Made by a program: the position numbers and the translations under genes
In this document: piece by piece, positions 24,443-35,218 of the stretch
Layout: every line of letters begins with the position of its first letter
Position numbering within the stretch: the first letter of the stretch is position 1
NCBI GenBank assembly: GCA_025449115.1
Contig: JAHLKC010000169.1
Span: 1 to 64,000, forward strand
Direction of reading: 5' to 3'
From: Chytridium lagenaria
Taxonomy: Eukaryota; Chytridiomycota; Chytridiomycetes; Chytridiales; Chytridiaceae
DNA length: 64,000 nucleotides
Notes under the pieces: generated by a model
What the model saw: the letters and a program-made list of their open reading frames with translations, nothing else
What the model was told of the DNA's origin: nothing
Databases searched by the model: none

Positions 24443-27309
24443 ATGCTTCGTCGTCTCCTCTTCAAACCCAAACCGATCGACCCGACCTCCCCTCCACCAC
24501 CCTCCACAGAAGCAACTCAACTCCAACGCCGCCGTGTTGCCCTCTTCTACCTCTACATTTTCTCCACCCGATTCGCGTGGCTCCTTTACCTGTTGGGGGT
24601 GACATGGATCCTGTTGTTCCCGTTACCGCAGCTCCAGAAACGGGCGTTTATTGATGAAAATGCTTTGTTGCCGGGACAGGTATGTGGGGGTGTTTTTTTG
24701 GGTGGATGGTTTATTGATTTTTTTTTTAGAGTAGGAGTTATTTTACGGATGCGGATTTGGGGGTGTTGAGGATTGGAAACGGGGGGTGGGGATGTGGGAT
24801 GTGAATGGGACGGGGTGAGTTTTTCTGTTTTGTGATGTATTGATGGGGTGTAGGAAAGCAGAGTATTTGAAGGAAGAGTTGCAGAAAGTTGGGTTAGAAG
24901 CTTCTGTGCAAAAGTTTGTAACGTCGGATGGGAGGGTAAGAATAACTTTTGCATCGTACAGTTTTTTCCCTGTGTTTAATGAATGGGTGGGGGGGTTTTT
25001 TTTTAGGAAGCTGCTAATACTTATGCGGTGGTGAGATCTCCACGAGCTGATGGGACTGAAGCGTTGGTGTATGTTGCGCCATGGGTGTGTTTGAATGGGG
25101 AAGGTAAAAAAAAAACCAGCTGTTTTTTATATTGATTTCGTATTGGCTTTCCTTTATATCGTATTAATCCGCCCCGCCCTTGTTTTTTTAGTTAATGTGA
25201 ATGGCATATCATTGATGCTTGCATTTGCGTCGTTTATGACAAGTATGTGTACCCCCTTCACCGTAAATCGTTTTTCTAAAGAAATATGACTTAGAATATT
25301 CGCATTGGAGTAAAGATTTCGTGTGTGTTTTTTCGGATGCTGGACTTGAAGGGACACATGCTTTTTTGCAGGCTTATCATGGGATTGTCGTCACGCCAGA
25401 CTCTGGTAAACCCTCCCCTTCCACCCTTAATTTTTTCTTCTTTAGAATTGTGCAGTGGATGTGACTGATGGCGTGTTTTTCTTTTTTTTTGTTCTGTATA
25501 TAGCCATTCAATATGATGCTCTTGATCTTTACAGCGGAGTGATCAATGAAGCGTTCAGTTTCGAGCTCCCCGGAACAGGGAGTTACGACCGGTTTCATCT
25601 CTACGTTGGTAACGTCCTGCCGCATATTGGTCATCCGTTTAACCGTGAATAGAGGGTTTGAACGGTCAACAGGCGAATGCGGATGTGATTAGCACGTTGA
25701 GTGTGATTTCGTATAATTTTGGGGTTCAGATTGTGTTGCATGATGATGTGGCTTCGAGAGAGGTGATTGGGGATGCGGGGGGGAGTTTGGAGAGAAGTTG
25801 GGGAGTGTGTTGTGGTTTATGAAGAATCAGGCGTTGGGGTATCCGTTGGCGCATCATGCGTTGTTTTTAAGGTAAGGGCTGTTTTGTTTTTGTTTTTTTT
25901 GGGGGGGGAAATAATGGGTGAAGGTTTTAATTGTGTTTTTTGGTTTTTTGCCTTTTGTTTTTTTATGTAGGTATAAGATTGAGGCTGTATCGCTGTTTGC
26001 GGTTTCTGATGGAAATCCTCATGGAGGGAAAATGAGTATGGTGAATCTTGGATTGTAAGTTATGGTTTGTCTGTTTTTTTGTTTTAGGGAGGACGTTTAG
26101 TTTTTGGCTGATTTTTGTCTTAGGTTTCTTGAAGCCACCCTCCGATGCTTTAATAACCTCCTCGAACGTCTCCACCATTCGTTCTGGTTCTATATCATGT
26201 GTACCGTCAATGGGTTCATTCCCATCGTCTTTTATATTGCCCCCGTGATTCTCCTCGCCTCATCCTTTTTATTCCAGGTTTGCTCCTTTCCTTTTATTTA
26301 CGTCCCCCCTACCCCGGCTGACGTTTGATAATGTCTTTACAAAAGTCTATTGCGTTGTGGACGGCAGCGTCGGAGCCCAAGATGGAGAAGGCTAAGATTT
26401 CTGAGGAGATTGGGAAGACGGGTTATTTGAGACGACCTGACGGTGTGAATACTTTTATGGGAGAGGCTGTGTCGTTGGGGTTGCCGTTGATGGTGATTGG
26501 GTTTGCGTATGCTTGGAGTATTGGAGTGTTGAAGGGGTTGATGGAGTTTGGGGTGCCGGAAGAGGTTAGATGATTTGTTTTCATTTTTTTTTCTTCTTTT
26601 TGGTTGTTGTTGTTGTTGTTGGTGTTTTATGCATACATTTTGTTTGTTTGCTTTTTTTCTTCTTTGATGTTGATGTTTTATGCATATATTTCGTTTTATT
26701 TATTATTTTATTTAGTTTTTCTTTGTTGCTTTTTATGCTTTATGCATTTATTTTTATTTATTTTGTTGCTTGCTTCTTGTGTTTTTTTGTTTGTTTTTTT
26801 TTTTGTTATATATTTATCGGTATACTGTTGTTATGTTGACTGATGATAAAATTATAGAATTGGTTGACCTATGCCTCCGCCACCCTCGCGATCTCGACCC
26901 TGGCCATCCTCCTCATTATCCCCCTCCTCAAACTCTTTCTCCACTCCACCCCAACCTCCTTCACCCTCCTCAAATGCCTCACAAGCCCCTCATGGGCATC
27001 ACCGTCCTCTCCGTCTCTGTCCTGAACCCCAGTCTCTCTGTCTTTGTCTCCCTCCCAAGCGTCCCCATCTTTTTCTTATCCACACCCTCCAAATCAACCC
27101 TGCTTCGGCTTGTCAAGCTGATCCTGTTGATTGCGATTTCACCGGTGGGACTTTTGGGGATGATGCAAGCTGTTGGAGGGGATGCAAGGGGGTTGCTTGT
27201 GACTGGGGTGGAGGTGTTTAAACTTTATGGAGGATGGTTTTTGCCTTATGTGGTGACGCTTTATGGGCCTTTGAATTTGGTCATGCAGGGTTATGTGGTT
27301 TGGGCTTGA
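24443..27309 (+). CDS. GAA1: GPI transamidase subunit GPAA1 (Gaa1)
   Basis: A subunit of the ER GPI-transamidase complex that attaches GPI anchors to proteins. The start MLRRLLFKPKPIDP is followed by a membrane segment (FAWLLYLLGVTWILLFPLP) and the family-typical ENALLPGQ. The luminal, M28-like domain reads VYVAPWVCLNGEVNVNGISL, SHWSKDFVCVFSDAGLEGTH and LQAYHGIVVTPDS, then LPGTGSYDRFHLYVG. Several C-terminal membrane segments follow (FYIAPVILLASSFLFQ and those at 26460-26560 and 27000-27309), ending MQGYVVWA-stop. At least seven introns interrupt it, including a T-rich intron of about 290 bp near 26570-26860. The domain order and the DAGLEGTHAF motif make the assignment firm. Confidence 0.9.
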
Positions 27310-27528
27310 TTCTTTTCCTTTTCTTTTTTTTCTTGTTGTACGTGAGGTTTTTTACTGAATGTGGGGGCGTTTGGGGTTGGTGTTTATGGATGATGTCCGA
27401 TCAATAGGGTTTATAATTTTGTGTGAAAGTCGAAGAAAGTTTATAATGTTTTATTGTTAACGTGTTTGTAATGTCGAACTTGACATTGCAGCGAGTAGGG
27501 GAAAAAAAAGTCCTGAAAAAAGAATTTG

Positions 27529-28033
27529 ATGGACGCAGACATGATTGAAGCAAACGCTAAGCTCCCCAAAACAAAACCTAAACCCACACCCATCCTCCGT
27601 TCAAAGCGATCCATCCAACGAGCTCCAACCCTTCTCACCGATATCTACATCTCCCGTAAATCCGTCTTCCCAGCTCTCCTAAAACGAGCCATCAAACTCC
27701 TGAAATCAAAGTAAGGTATTTGGTTCCCGACTGCATTGTTGACATGGTGCCTCTTTTTTTTGTTAGAAACCCGTTCATCACGATTCATGGGATGGGGGCG
27801 GCTGTGAATAAGGCGATTGAGGTTGCGTTGAAGGTGAAGGGTGCGTGCCGGGAGTGAGATGGGAGATTTTGACTTCAACGGTGGAACTTGTAGATGATGT
27901 TGTGGATGAAGAGGAGGTATGGGGGTGTTTGCTTTTGTTTCCTTTTTTTCTGGTTTACTGATTATGTTGAAAGGATGAGATGACGGTTGAGAGAAGGAAT
28001 TCGGCGATACATATCAAGATATATAAGATTTGA
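27529..28033 (+). CDS. POP7: RNase P/MRP subunit POP7 (RPP20), Alba-like
   Basis: A small Alba-fold protein of nuclear RNase P and RNase MRP that acts in tRNA and rRNA processing with POP6/RPP25. Exon 1 (from ATG 27529) ends AAATCAAA|gtaagg. Exon 2 reads KNPFITIHGMGAAVNKAIEVALKV, the RNA-binding Alba core, then GVRWEILTSTVELVDDVVDE. After a short intron the last exon reads DEMTVERRNSAIHIKIYKI-stop. The TSTVELVDD and RNSAIHI motifs are diagnostic for RPP20. A one-base slip lies near 27843. The first exon is basic (KTKPKPTPILRSKRSIQR), as expected for an RNA-binding protein. Confidence 0.92.
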
Positions 28034-28480
28034 GGAATCATTGCCTAGAGGTTTTGGTTTTTGTTGGTGGTGATTATACCCGAATGATGAGATGTTTGAT
28101 TTGTTGATAGATTTGATTATGTTTAGAGCCTGGATTTTATTGTATTTAAACCCCCAAGGTGGAAATCACCGTCAACAATATTATAAATCTCCCAAAATCG
28201 CCCCAGTCACAACGGATCACTTCTTTTCCTTCAACCTAGAGAGACAGGAGGTGGTGGCGTTGAGAAAGAACTGGAGGGATGCAGCCCATGAATTGGAAAC
28301 GCGTTTCAAAACAGTTTTTCTAAGAATGGCGGCCACGTCCTAAAATGAATGGAAATGAAAAAAAGGAATTGGAATGAATTGACGCGGTTCAAAGAATCCA
28401 CAAAAAAAAAAAAGGTAGAACAACCGAAAAAAAAAGAGGAGAGGGAATAGGAAAAAAGCTCCTGAAAAGGCGTGGAACCG
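28034..28480. other. Intergenic region with one coding-like plus-strand stretch
   Basis: At about 28155-28343 the plus strand reads QQYYKSPKIAPVTTDHFF and then NLERQEVVALRKNWRD...FLRMAATS-stop, which looks like coding sequence. It shows the same C-rich to G-rich drift as real exons nearby. It has no clear start or partner exon and no recognised family. The rest is A-rich filler before the NAA25 3' end. Confidence 0.35.
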
Positions 28481-28489
28481 CTAAAAAAA

Positions 28490-31400
28490 AAAAAGAAAAG
28501 CAATAACAGGCATATTAAAACTTACTTTATGCAACTCAATCTCATTCAACGCCTCATCAATCCCCTTTTCGATGTCCTTGTTCTTTTTCAAGAATGCGTC
28601 CACAGCTTGAAGTTGCGTCTGGAACCGTATTGCAACAGCCTTTACTTTCGCGCTAACGTCGTTTAAGGCAAGTTCGGTTTTGCGCGCAGTTTTTGAAAGG
28701 ACATCGATGGCTAGAATCGCGTATCGGAAGGCGAGCAAACAGTCAGTTAATTTCGATATTGAGTGGAAATCGGGTCGCCATGTGGTCGATGAGAGCGATT
28801 TGGAGAGGTCATCAAGATATACTGAAGAGTTGGAGTTAATAACTACGATTTTCTTTATAAAAATCTTACATGAGACGAATGACATGCTTGAAATGGTTTC
28901 ATCTGGAAATAGTGAGTTTCAAATTTTTCCAACGGTATTTACCGAGCTTTGTCTTCTGATGAACCACCTTTGCCCAAGAAACAAGGGTCTGTGTCGAAAG
29001 ATCCTGCTTTCAAATATGGTCAGAAAGTCGCAGAGATGAAACCACAACGTAGCAAAGATTGGCGGTTCATAACGGACCTGTGTGCCCTTTTGACATAATT
29101 CTTCCAAAGTTGCTAAATGCTTGGAATCTTCCAACTCCAAGGTCATGTCGCGGACAATTTTCAGACAAAGTGATCGAGACTTGAGCCAATTGCGCTGAAA
29201 ACATGCACCATAGAGGGTCAATCAAAGTAACAAAAAACCGTTATGCTTACATCATTCCTGAATTCCTTAAATGCCTCTAAAACATCTTCGTTCATGCAAG
29301 ACTTCATGATGCTTTGATCTCTATTGTCATACCGAGAGTCAAGGAATTCATCTATAAAATAATTAGTGTCAAATGTAATGAAAAAAATACATACCGTTGT
29401 AGTCAAAATCCACGTCATCCACAAATGCGAAAAAATCTTTAACACTGCCATAGTCGTTTCTGCGAAGAAATTCGAATGAAAGAATCTGCCGCCTCATAAT
29501 AGCTCGCTGCATCGATTCTTTCAAATTATCCCGGAACTCAATGAATTCTGGAATCTTTAAACAATAAGCAATAGTACCAACCATAACCGTACCTTTGAAT
29601 AAGTGCCAAAATTGTAAGCTTGAACAAGCATTTCCGGTGTCTAAGATATTTTAGTTATACCTCAATGTAACATTCGCTTCGTAAATTACCTCAGTATCAT
29701 TACTCTTGTAAATTGTCATCGCCATAAGAATCCGGGGAAGAACATCATTAGGTGAAGCGATCTGTTCTAACTTGTCTGCAAACAGATGGCTAGAAAACAA
29801 TGAGAATCTTGAAAAATATTCAACTATTTTTTGTCGTACGTAAGGGTATCATGAAGCATATGCTTAATGTCAAGGGTAGCCGAAATTTCAAGAATAGGCT
29901 GGTAAGCACCTAACGATAATAAAAAGTGAGTGAGCTTCAGATTATTAATACTTTGAAACAAACCAAAGCGCTTGTATAGACATATTAAAATATTTTCATC
30001 TGAAAGTTGTATTTGCTTTTCTCCAATCCATATTCTAAGACTGCCGCTGCCAAAAGGAGATTTGATTTATCTAATAATTGATTAATTAGACATAAAGATA
30101 TAAAAGAAAGAAGGAAGCACCATCTTGATTTACGGAGATGATAACAATCATTTGTGCGATCATTAACAGGAAATCATCACCGTACTGCCTTTCGGTAGAC
30201 TCTAAAGATTCTCCTATATTTTTTTAAAAAACCTGTAAGGTATAGGGGAACTTACCTAAAGCAATACCTTGAACATAGAGTTCCGACAAAGAGACAATGG
30301 CTTTTTTTCTCTCTTCCAAGTCTGAAAATAGGTTGAAAAAAACAATCAACTTCCACCGGTTGACCTCCCGCCGTAGACAGTCAACGTCCATAACCTTTAA
30401 GATTTGAGAACACCCCCTAAAATTACCAACAAGATACCTCTGGTGGCTTATGAATACAGTCAACGAGTGCCTTGACAATATTTGACTTTTTGTCGTCAGG
30501 CAACTGATTTAGCACACAACTTAAGTCATCAAAGCAAACAACGTTGCTTCCAAAAAGATTAAAGTACTCATCAAGTGATTTGCTGAGGTCTTAAACGTTA
30601 ATTCTTTCGTTCGTGCGCACATACTATCGTAGTCATTCAAACCCGAAGAAGCTCGAGATTTGCCAAAAACGGCGCGCGCTTCGGCGGCTTTTCGTCCTTT
30701 TGCTTAGCTTTCTGATCTTCAATAAATTCCGTAATGAAGAGCTTATAAGCTTGTAAGTTCATGGGCTATTGAACTTCCGCATACCATTTTTCGGAAAAAT
30801 TGCTAGCCGTCTCATCAAAAAATACAGCATTAATGATATGTTTAAAACAATCCCAGTCGTCCGGCTATATATGTTAGAACTAAGCAGGATTATGTGCCAT
30901 ACCTAGACCCCAACATTTCTTTTGCGATATCGATAACATCATTCCTCTTTTCTAAAGACTCTGCCAAATTGAGTTTGACCCGATTTCTTTCAAACTCGAC
31001 TTTGCACACTTTCCCGAGATCTCCAGAGATAACTTTGAGAGCTTCTTCACGCTTCCCCACAGCCTGAAGAATCATGATGTACAATTGGAGCTCTTCTCAT
31101 AAGTAAGATATATTTTTGTTTGCCTCACCTTCATAATTAGATATTTTCTTTTCGTCTACTGCCTTTGACATCATACGCTCTGCCAAAGGCAAAAAAACAT
31201 TTTGCGTTTCTTTTGATACAGAGACTCCCTAAATCATGTAAATACTTGTATTTCGGAAAACTAATTATTACCTGCAAATACAGTGACATCACAGCCCAGA
31301 AGTAATATTTATCGTTCTTAAACGTTTTTTGTAGCTTTAAAGCCACCTTAAAGATGCGTTAGTCCATTCAAAAAATCAATTCACGTACTTGTTGCAATGT

Positions 31401-31872
31401 TTTGAGATCATACAATCTCACCAAGGCCATAAACCAATTATTTCCGTATTCTTCATTCTGAGGTTGAGACTTGAATGCGACTTCGTAAAGGCTGGCAACA
31501 TCTTGGTCTATAAATAACTTCAATTTCACTTCGTTTTTGGTTTTTTTTTTTTCAGAAAAAAAAGTTACGTTTTGCAGCTCTTGTAAAAACTCTCGAAACA
31601 GCTTGAAGAGTAATATCATCCTTTGGAGCTGCCCTTTTCACGTCATAGCAGATTTCCAAAGCCTCGTCCATTCTTCCAAGACATTCCAGACAAAATGCCT
31701 TCAATGCCTTGACCCAATTAAAAGCCATAGCAAATATGAGTCCAACCTTCAAATTTAAGGCATCGCTCTGCTTCTTCAAAGCTTTCGAGCATAATGCAAG
31801 GCCCTGCTTGTAATTATAGGAGTCGATCTGTTCCAGAATAGGCCTCAGCTTGACATCACTTGCATAAGACAT
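28490..31872 (-). CDS. NAA25: NatB complex auxiliary subunit NAA25 (Mdm20/psidin)
   Basis: The auxiliary, ribosome-binding TPR-like subunit of the NatB N-terminal acetyltransferase, partner of NAA20. It starts MSYASDVKLRPILEQIDSYN and continues YKQGLALCSKALKKQSDALN, with AMAFNWVKALKAFCLECLGR and DEALEICYDVKRAAPKDDIT. Further exons include VALKLQKTFKNDKYYFWAVM (family-typical YYFWAxMSLxLQ) and PDDWDCFKHIINAVFFDETA, then many short helical exons to about 28490. Over ten short introns break it up. The 3' end is uncertain: the last clear coding is GIDEALNEIELHK just before a gtaagt. The start codon lies 33 bp from the divergent RRN7 start, which fixes it well. Identity is strong for the N-terminal half and weaker by homology in the last kilobase. 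Confidence 0.85.
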
Positions 31873-31905
31873 TATTGAAGAAAAGGCAAAATCTACGAAG
31901 TTGTC
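31873..31905. promoter_or_regulatory. Very short bidirectional promoter between NAA25 and RRN7
   Basis: Only 33 bp separate the two divergent start codons (ATG of NAA25 at 31872 on minus, ATG of RRN7 at 31906 on plus). Core promoter signals and 5' leaders must overlap each other or the opposing coding sequence. No specific motif can be named. Confidence 0.55.
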
Positions 31906-33612
31906 ATGGGCAAACACCAATATCAGCCATGCATGCTCTGCGGTTCAAAGAAGTTCAGGAAGACCGGGGCAGATCTCTTTTGCAGTAATGGGCATCGAGT
32001 TTGTGAGTACGAAGAACGAATTTCTAAAGAAAAAGGATTTTCGAGTGGAAATAACGAGACCGATGAGGTGAGGACTGCTGGCACGTGAGGAAGGCAAGAA
32101 GGCCGAAGGAATCATTGAAACGAAAGCAAAAGGTAGAATGATTAATAAAAACTACTCAAATTTACAGCACCCAAGCATCGAGTCACAAGTGAAAGAGCTT
32201 ACGAAATATTCCAATATGCTTTACGGATCAAGTCGAGGCTTTTTAGGGAGAGCAAGAAGCTGCCCGTCGACTTTGAGGTAGTCATAATTTAATCATATTA
32301 TTGAGATATTTAGACATCTGTAATGAATATATGGCTTCTTTATTGCTCAAGGACGAGTTTGAAGCTGCAAAAGGAACGGCGCAAAACAACCAACAGAAAC
32401 ATTAAGCAAGGGATTTCTCAGTGGAAAGTTCAACCGAAGAATTTAGAAAAGATGGCAACTCTTAAAAGCGCGTATTTCCTTTGCTTCATATATTTGGGAT
32501 GTCGCGAACTTCGACTTCCTTACTTTTTATCAGACATAGTAAGGTGAAGAATCTTTCAGAACTCTTGTTTCGGAGCTATTCTTTCCAGCATTGGCATTAA
32601 TTTACAGCTTTCAAATGTAGGTCAGCAGAGATAGGTGAGATTCCCTATCTGGGGTGCTACAAAATGCTTCCTAAGGATCTTCTTCCGACCAATCTGGACA
32701 AGATATCTCTGAACGGAACACTTGGATTGCAGGTACTGAAACTGAAAATAGTAAAGACTGACAATCAAGCCAGTTATGCCAGCTCTGAAAGACTTACGAG
32801 ATAGTGTGGATCTGCTTCAGCAATTTTTTCGTTATGAATATGATATAGATTTTCCCCCTGAAAACTTTCCTTTGTTAAGCATCGAGCTGACCAAAAGATT
32901 GTATTTGCCACGTAAGTATGAAGACATCACTTTAACTAATTAACTTAGCCGAACTTCACGTGCTTTCTTGTGCCATATATGATCTTCAAAACTGTTTAAT
33001 TCGAAGTAGAGTAGACTTCGAAAATGTGGAGCTTGTTCTTTGTGCGAGCTTAGGGGTCGCTCTTAAGTTGTATTGCAATACCAGTAGGCCATTTATTCAA
33101 GACGAAACGGAGCCTCCGAACCCATCACCCAAGCTAGTGGACGTGTTTAAAAGACACCTTGAATCTCAAGTGCGAGAAAGTGGTTTGAGGAGCAAATATA
33201 TAAGGTTTGAGCGTATGTAAGTCTTTGCTAAGTTTTAAAAGGGAATTGGATCATCAATATTCATCAAGCCTTGCATCTTTTGCAAATTTTTGCGAGAAAA
33301 CTATGTTCCCGAATCATGGTTGGGAATCTTTCTTTAATCTTTATCTAACGATTGTACTATATAGCAAATGGCAATATACTTGCAGAACATCTTCGAGACA
33401 GTTCTGCGGAAAAATCTTCCATACCAAAAATGCAGGAGCGCTTGTTGCAGACGCATACCGTCGGATCCAAATCATTTCTTGAATCAGACTTCACCGCCTA
33501 CCCGTATCTCATCGAAAAGTACTTAAATGGATCGGACTTTAGTGGCGCTACCCCTACAGATCACGCAATAATTGCGACAGAGCTTGCTCGCATTGGCATG
33601 TGTGGAAACTGA
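31906..33612 (+). CDS. RRN7: RNA polymerase I core factor subunit RRN7/TAF1B
   Basis: A TFIIB-like factor of the Pol I core factor (rDNA transcription). The N-terminal zinc ribbon reads PCMLCGSKKFRKTGADLFCS followed by NGHRV, i.e. CxxC...C..GH as in Rrn7/TAF1B. After short introns come ERAYEIFQYALRIKSRLF and the cyclin-like fold (LKSAYFLCFIYLGCRELRLP, FLSDIVR, GEIPYLGCYKMLPKDLLP), which matches the family's GEIPY motif. Then LSIELTKRLYLP and ELVLCASLGVALKLYCNTSR. The last exons end ELARIGMCGN-stop. At least six small introns are present. Sequence is AT-richer than flanking C-rich genes. The family is fast-evolving but motif order is convincing. Confidence 0.82.
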
Positions 33613-33673
33613 CACTATGCTTAGGGAAATAGCCAAATGCGAGAAGAGCATCGTTGACATCATCCCTATTCTC

Positions 33674-33785
33674 TGTTGACGTGTCTTATCCCACATCTAT
33701 CCCACATCCTTCATTTGTCATGTATAAACATCTTCATATTGCGCTAATATATGCATTGGTTTTTCTCTCATTTCATATTCATCGG
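33674..33785 (+). repeat. LTR-like fragment (left) of a copia remnant
   Basis: Begins TGTTGACGTGTCTTATCC, a typical copia-type TG start. It shares TGAYGTGTCTT, TCATGTATNA and CATTGGTTTTTCTCTC then RTTTCAT, in order, with the segment at 35009. The two copies differ by substitutions and small gaps, so the insertion is old. The boundaries are approximate. Confidence 0.55.
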
Positions 33786-33899
33786 ATTAAGAGTCTGAGC
33801 TCTCATCCAGCCCTCTTCCAGCCCTCTCCTTCTATTTGGTTTATCCGAAATGGCATGCTTCTTCATCTACTGCATCGGCCGCGTTTAATCGCTCCAAGA

Positions 33900-35008
33900 A
33901 TGATGGATTGTCTGGCATCTCGTTTCGGTACCAACCTTAACTGCTGACTTGTCAGAGTCGCCTTGACTTCATTGGGCCGTGTAGATTCGACTGCTGCTTA
34001 CTGCTTTTGAGCTTGGACATTTTCTCACGACGGTACCGACAAACATGGAGAAACGACTTGATTCTCAGGCTTCGCTATGTGTCTTTGGCTATATTGACCC
34101 TGACTTCATGATGACACCTTTCTCGCATTGTGGCGAGCGTAACCACCACATCCGAGCTTTGATAAACAATTGAGTTGGATGCATCTTCCTCTGCTCTTGT
34201 GGAAATTTGTTCCAAACATGACTCAGTTCCTTGCTTTTCCCTTCGAACCTGCATCTGATATCCGCGGACTTCGATGGGTTTTATACGGCTTGGTGCAAGC
34301 TCAAGACAAACACCACCCTATACCGCGAGCGGACTGGAAGCTTGCTTTACTTATCCGTCTGCACGCGTCCGACATTTCTTTTGCGGTTAGTCAACTCTGT
34401 CGCTTCACAGTCCTGGTCAAAAACGCTGGTGGTCCGCCAAGCACGTCCTACTCTATCTTCAGGGAGCAGAGCACCTTGCCCTCACATACAATTGCTCGTT
34501 TCCTCCCTTACTTCAACAATTTCATACCTCCCTCTCATTGGGCTTACCGATACAGACTGGGCAGGCTCTGACTATCGTCGTTCAACATCTATATGTTGCC
34601 ATAATGTATGGCGGAGCTGTGTCGTGAAAAGGCCATTTGCAACCTACAGTGGCCTTGTCAACACGTGAAGCAGAATACATGAGTCTCTCGAAAGACGTGC
34701 CCAAGATATAATCTGGTTACGATCCCTTCTGATTTCCTTGGATGACGATATGGCTACCCCGACAACTCTGTTTGGTAATAACAATAGCGCCATTGCAGTT
34801 ACTTCCCACTCCTCTAACTCAGATTGCTCCATATATTCACCTTCGCCATCATTTCATTCGAGATCGGGTTGCTACAAAAGACTACTCGCGATATGATGGC
34901 GGATATTTTTACAAAATCGCTCCCATCGCCACAATTCTGTTACTTCGCTTTGAACTTGGGCTCTGTTACCTGTTTCCCCACTAATGTCTGTAGGATAAGG
35001 GAGCGTAT
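33900..35008 (+). mobile_element. Decayed Ty1/copia retrotransposon, RNase H end of pol
   Basis: Translated fragments match the 3' part of copia pol in order: YRERTGSLLYLSVCTRP, DISFAVSQLCRF, LTDTDWAGSDYRRSTS, REAEYMSLSKDV, IIWLRSLLISLDDD, TTLFGNNNSAIAVTS, IHLRHHFIRDRVATKD and DMMADIFTKSLPSPQFCYF. They fall in different frames with stops between, so the copy cannot encode a working enzyme. A purine-rich tract (AGGATAAGGGAGCG) precedes the right LTR-like piece, as a polypurine tract would. Gag, protease, integrase and most of the reverse transcriptase are missing or unrecognisable. Confidence 0.85.
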
Positions 35009-35100
35009 TGATGTGTCTTTATCATCATGTATTACGATAAAATACATTGGTTTTTCTCTCGTTTCATTTCATCATTCTCTAGCGGCAAGAAAAATACATT
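35009..35100 (+). repeat. LTR-like fragment (right) of the copia remnant
   Basis: Starts TGATGTGTCTTTATCATC just after a polypurine tract and contains CATTGGTTTTTCTCTCGTTT, also found in the left copy at 33674. It probably continues to the AT-rich stretch before the lectin gene. The right boundary is uncertain. Confidence 0.5.
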
Positions 35101-35218
35101 AATTTTACTAATGCGAGTCGCCATTTTTTGTTATTACTATTATCAAAGCCTATGAAGTTTAATTCAAAATATTTCATATATATATAGGAGAGAAGAATTT
35201 TTGAACATTTTGCCCAGC

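Noticed and set aside
26570..26860. Phe/Leu/Val-rich frame that could pass as membrane segments
   Set aside because: T-rich intron of GPAA1; residues come from TTT/TTG/GTT runs and splicing around it rejoins the conserved reading frame.
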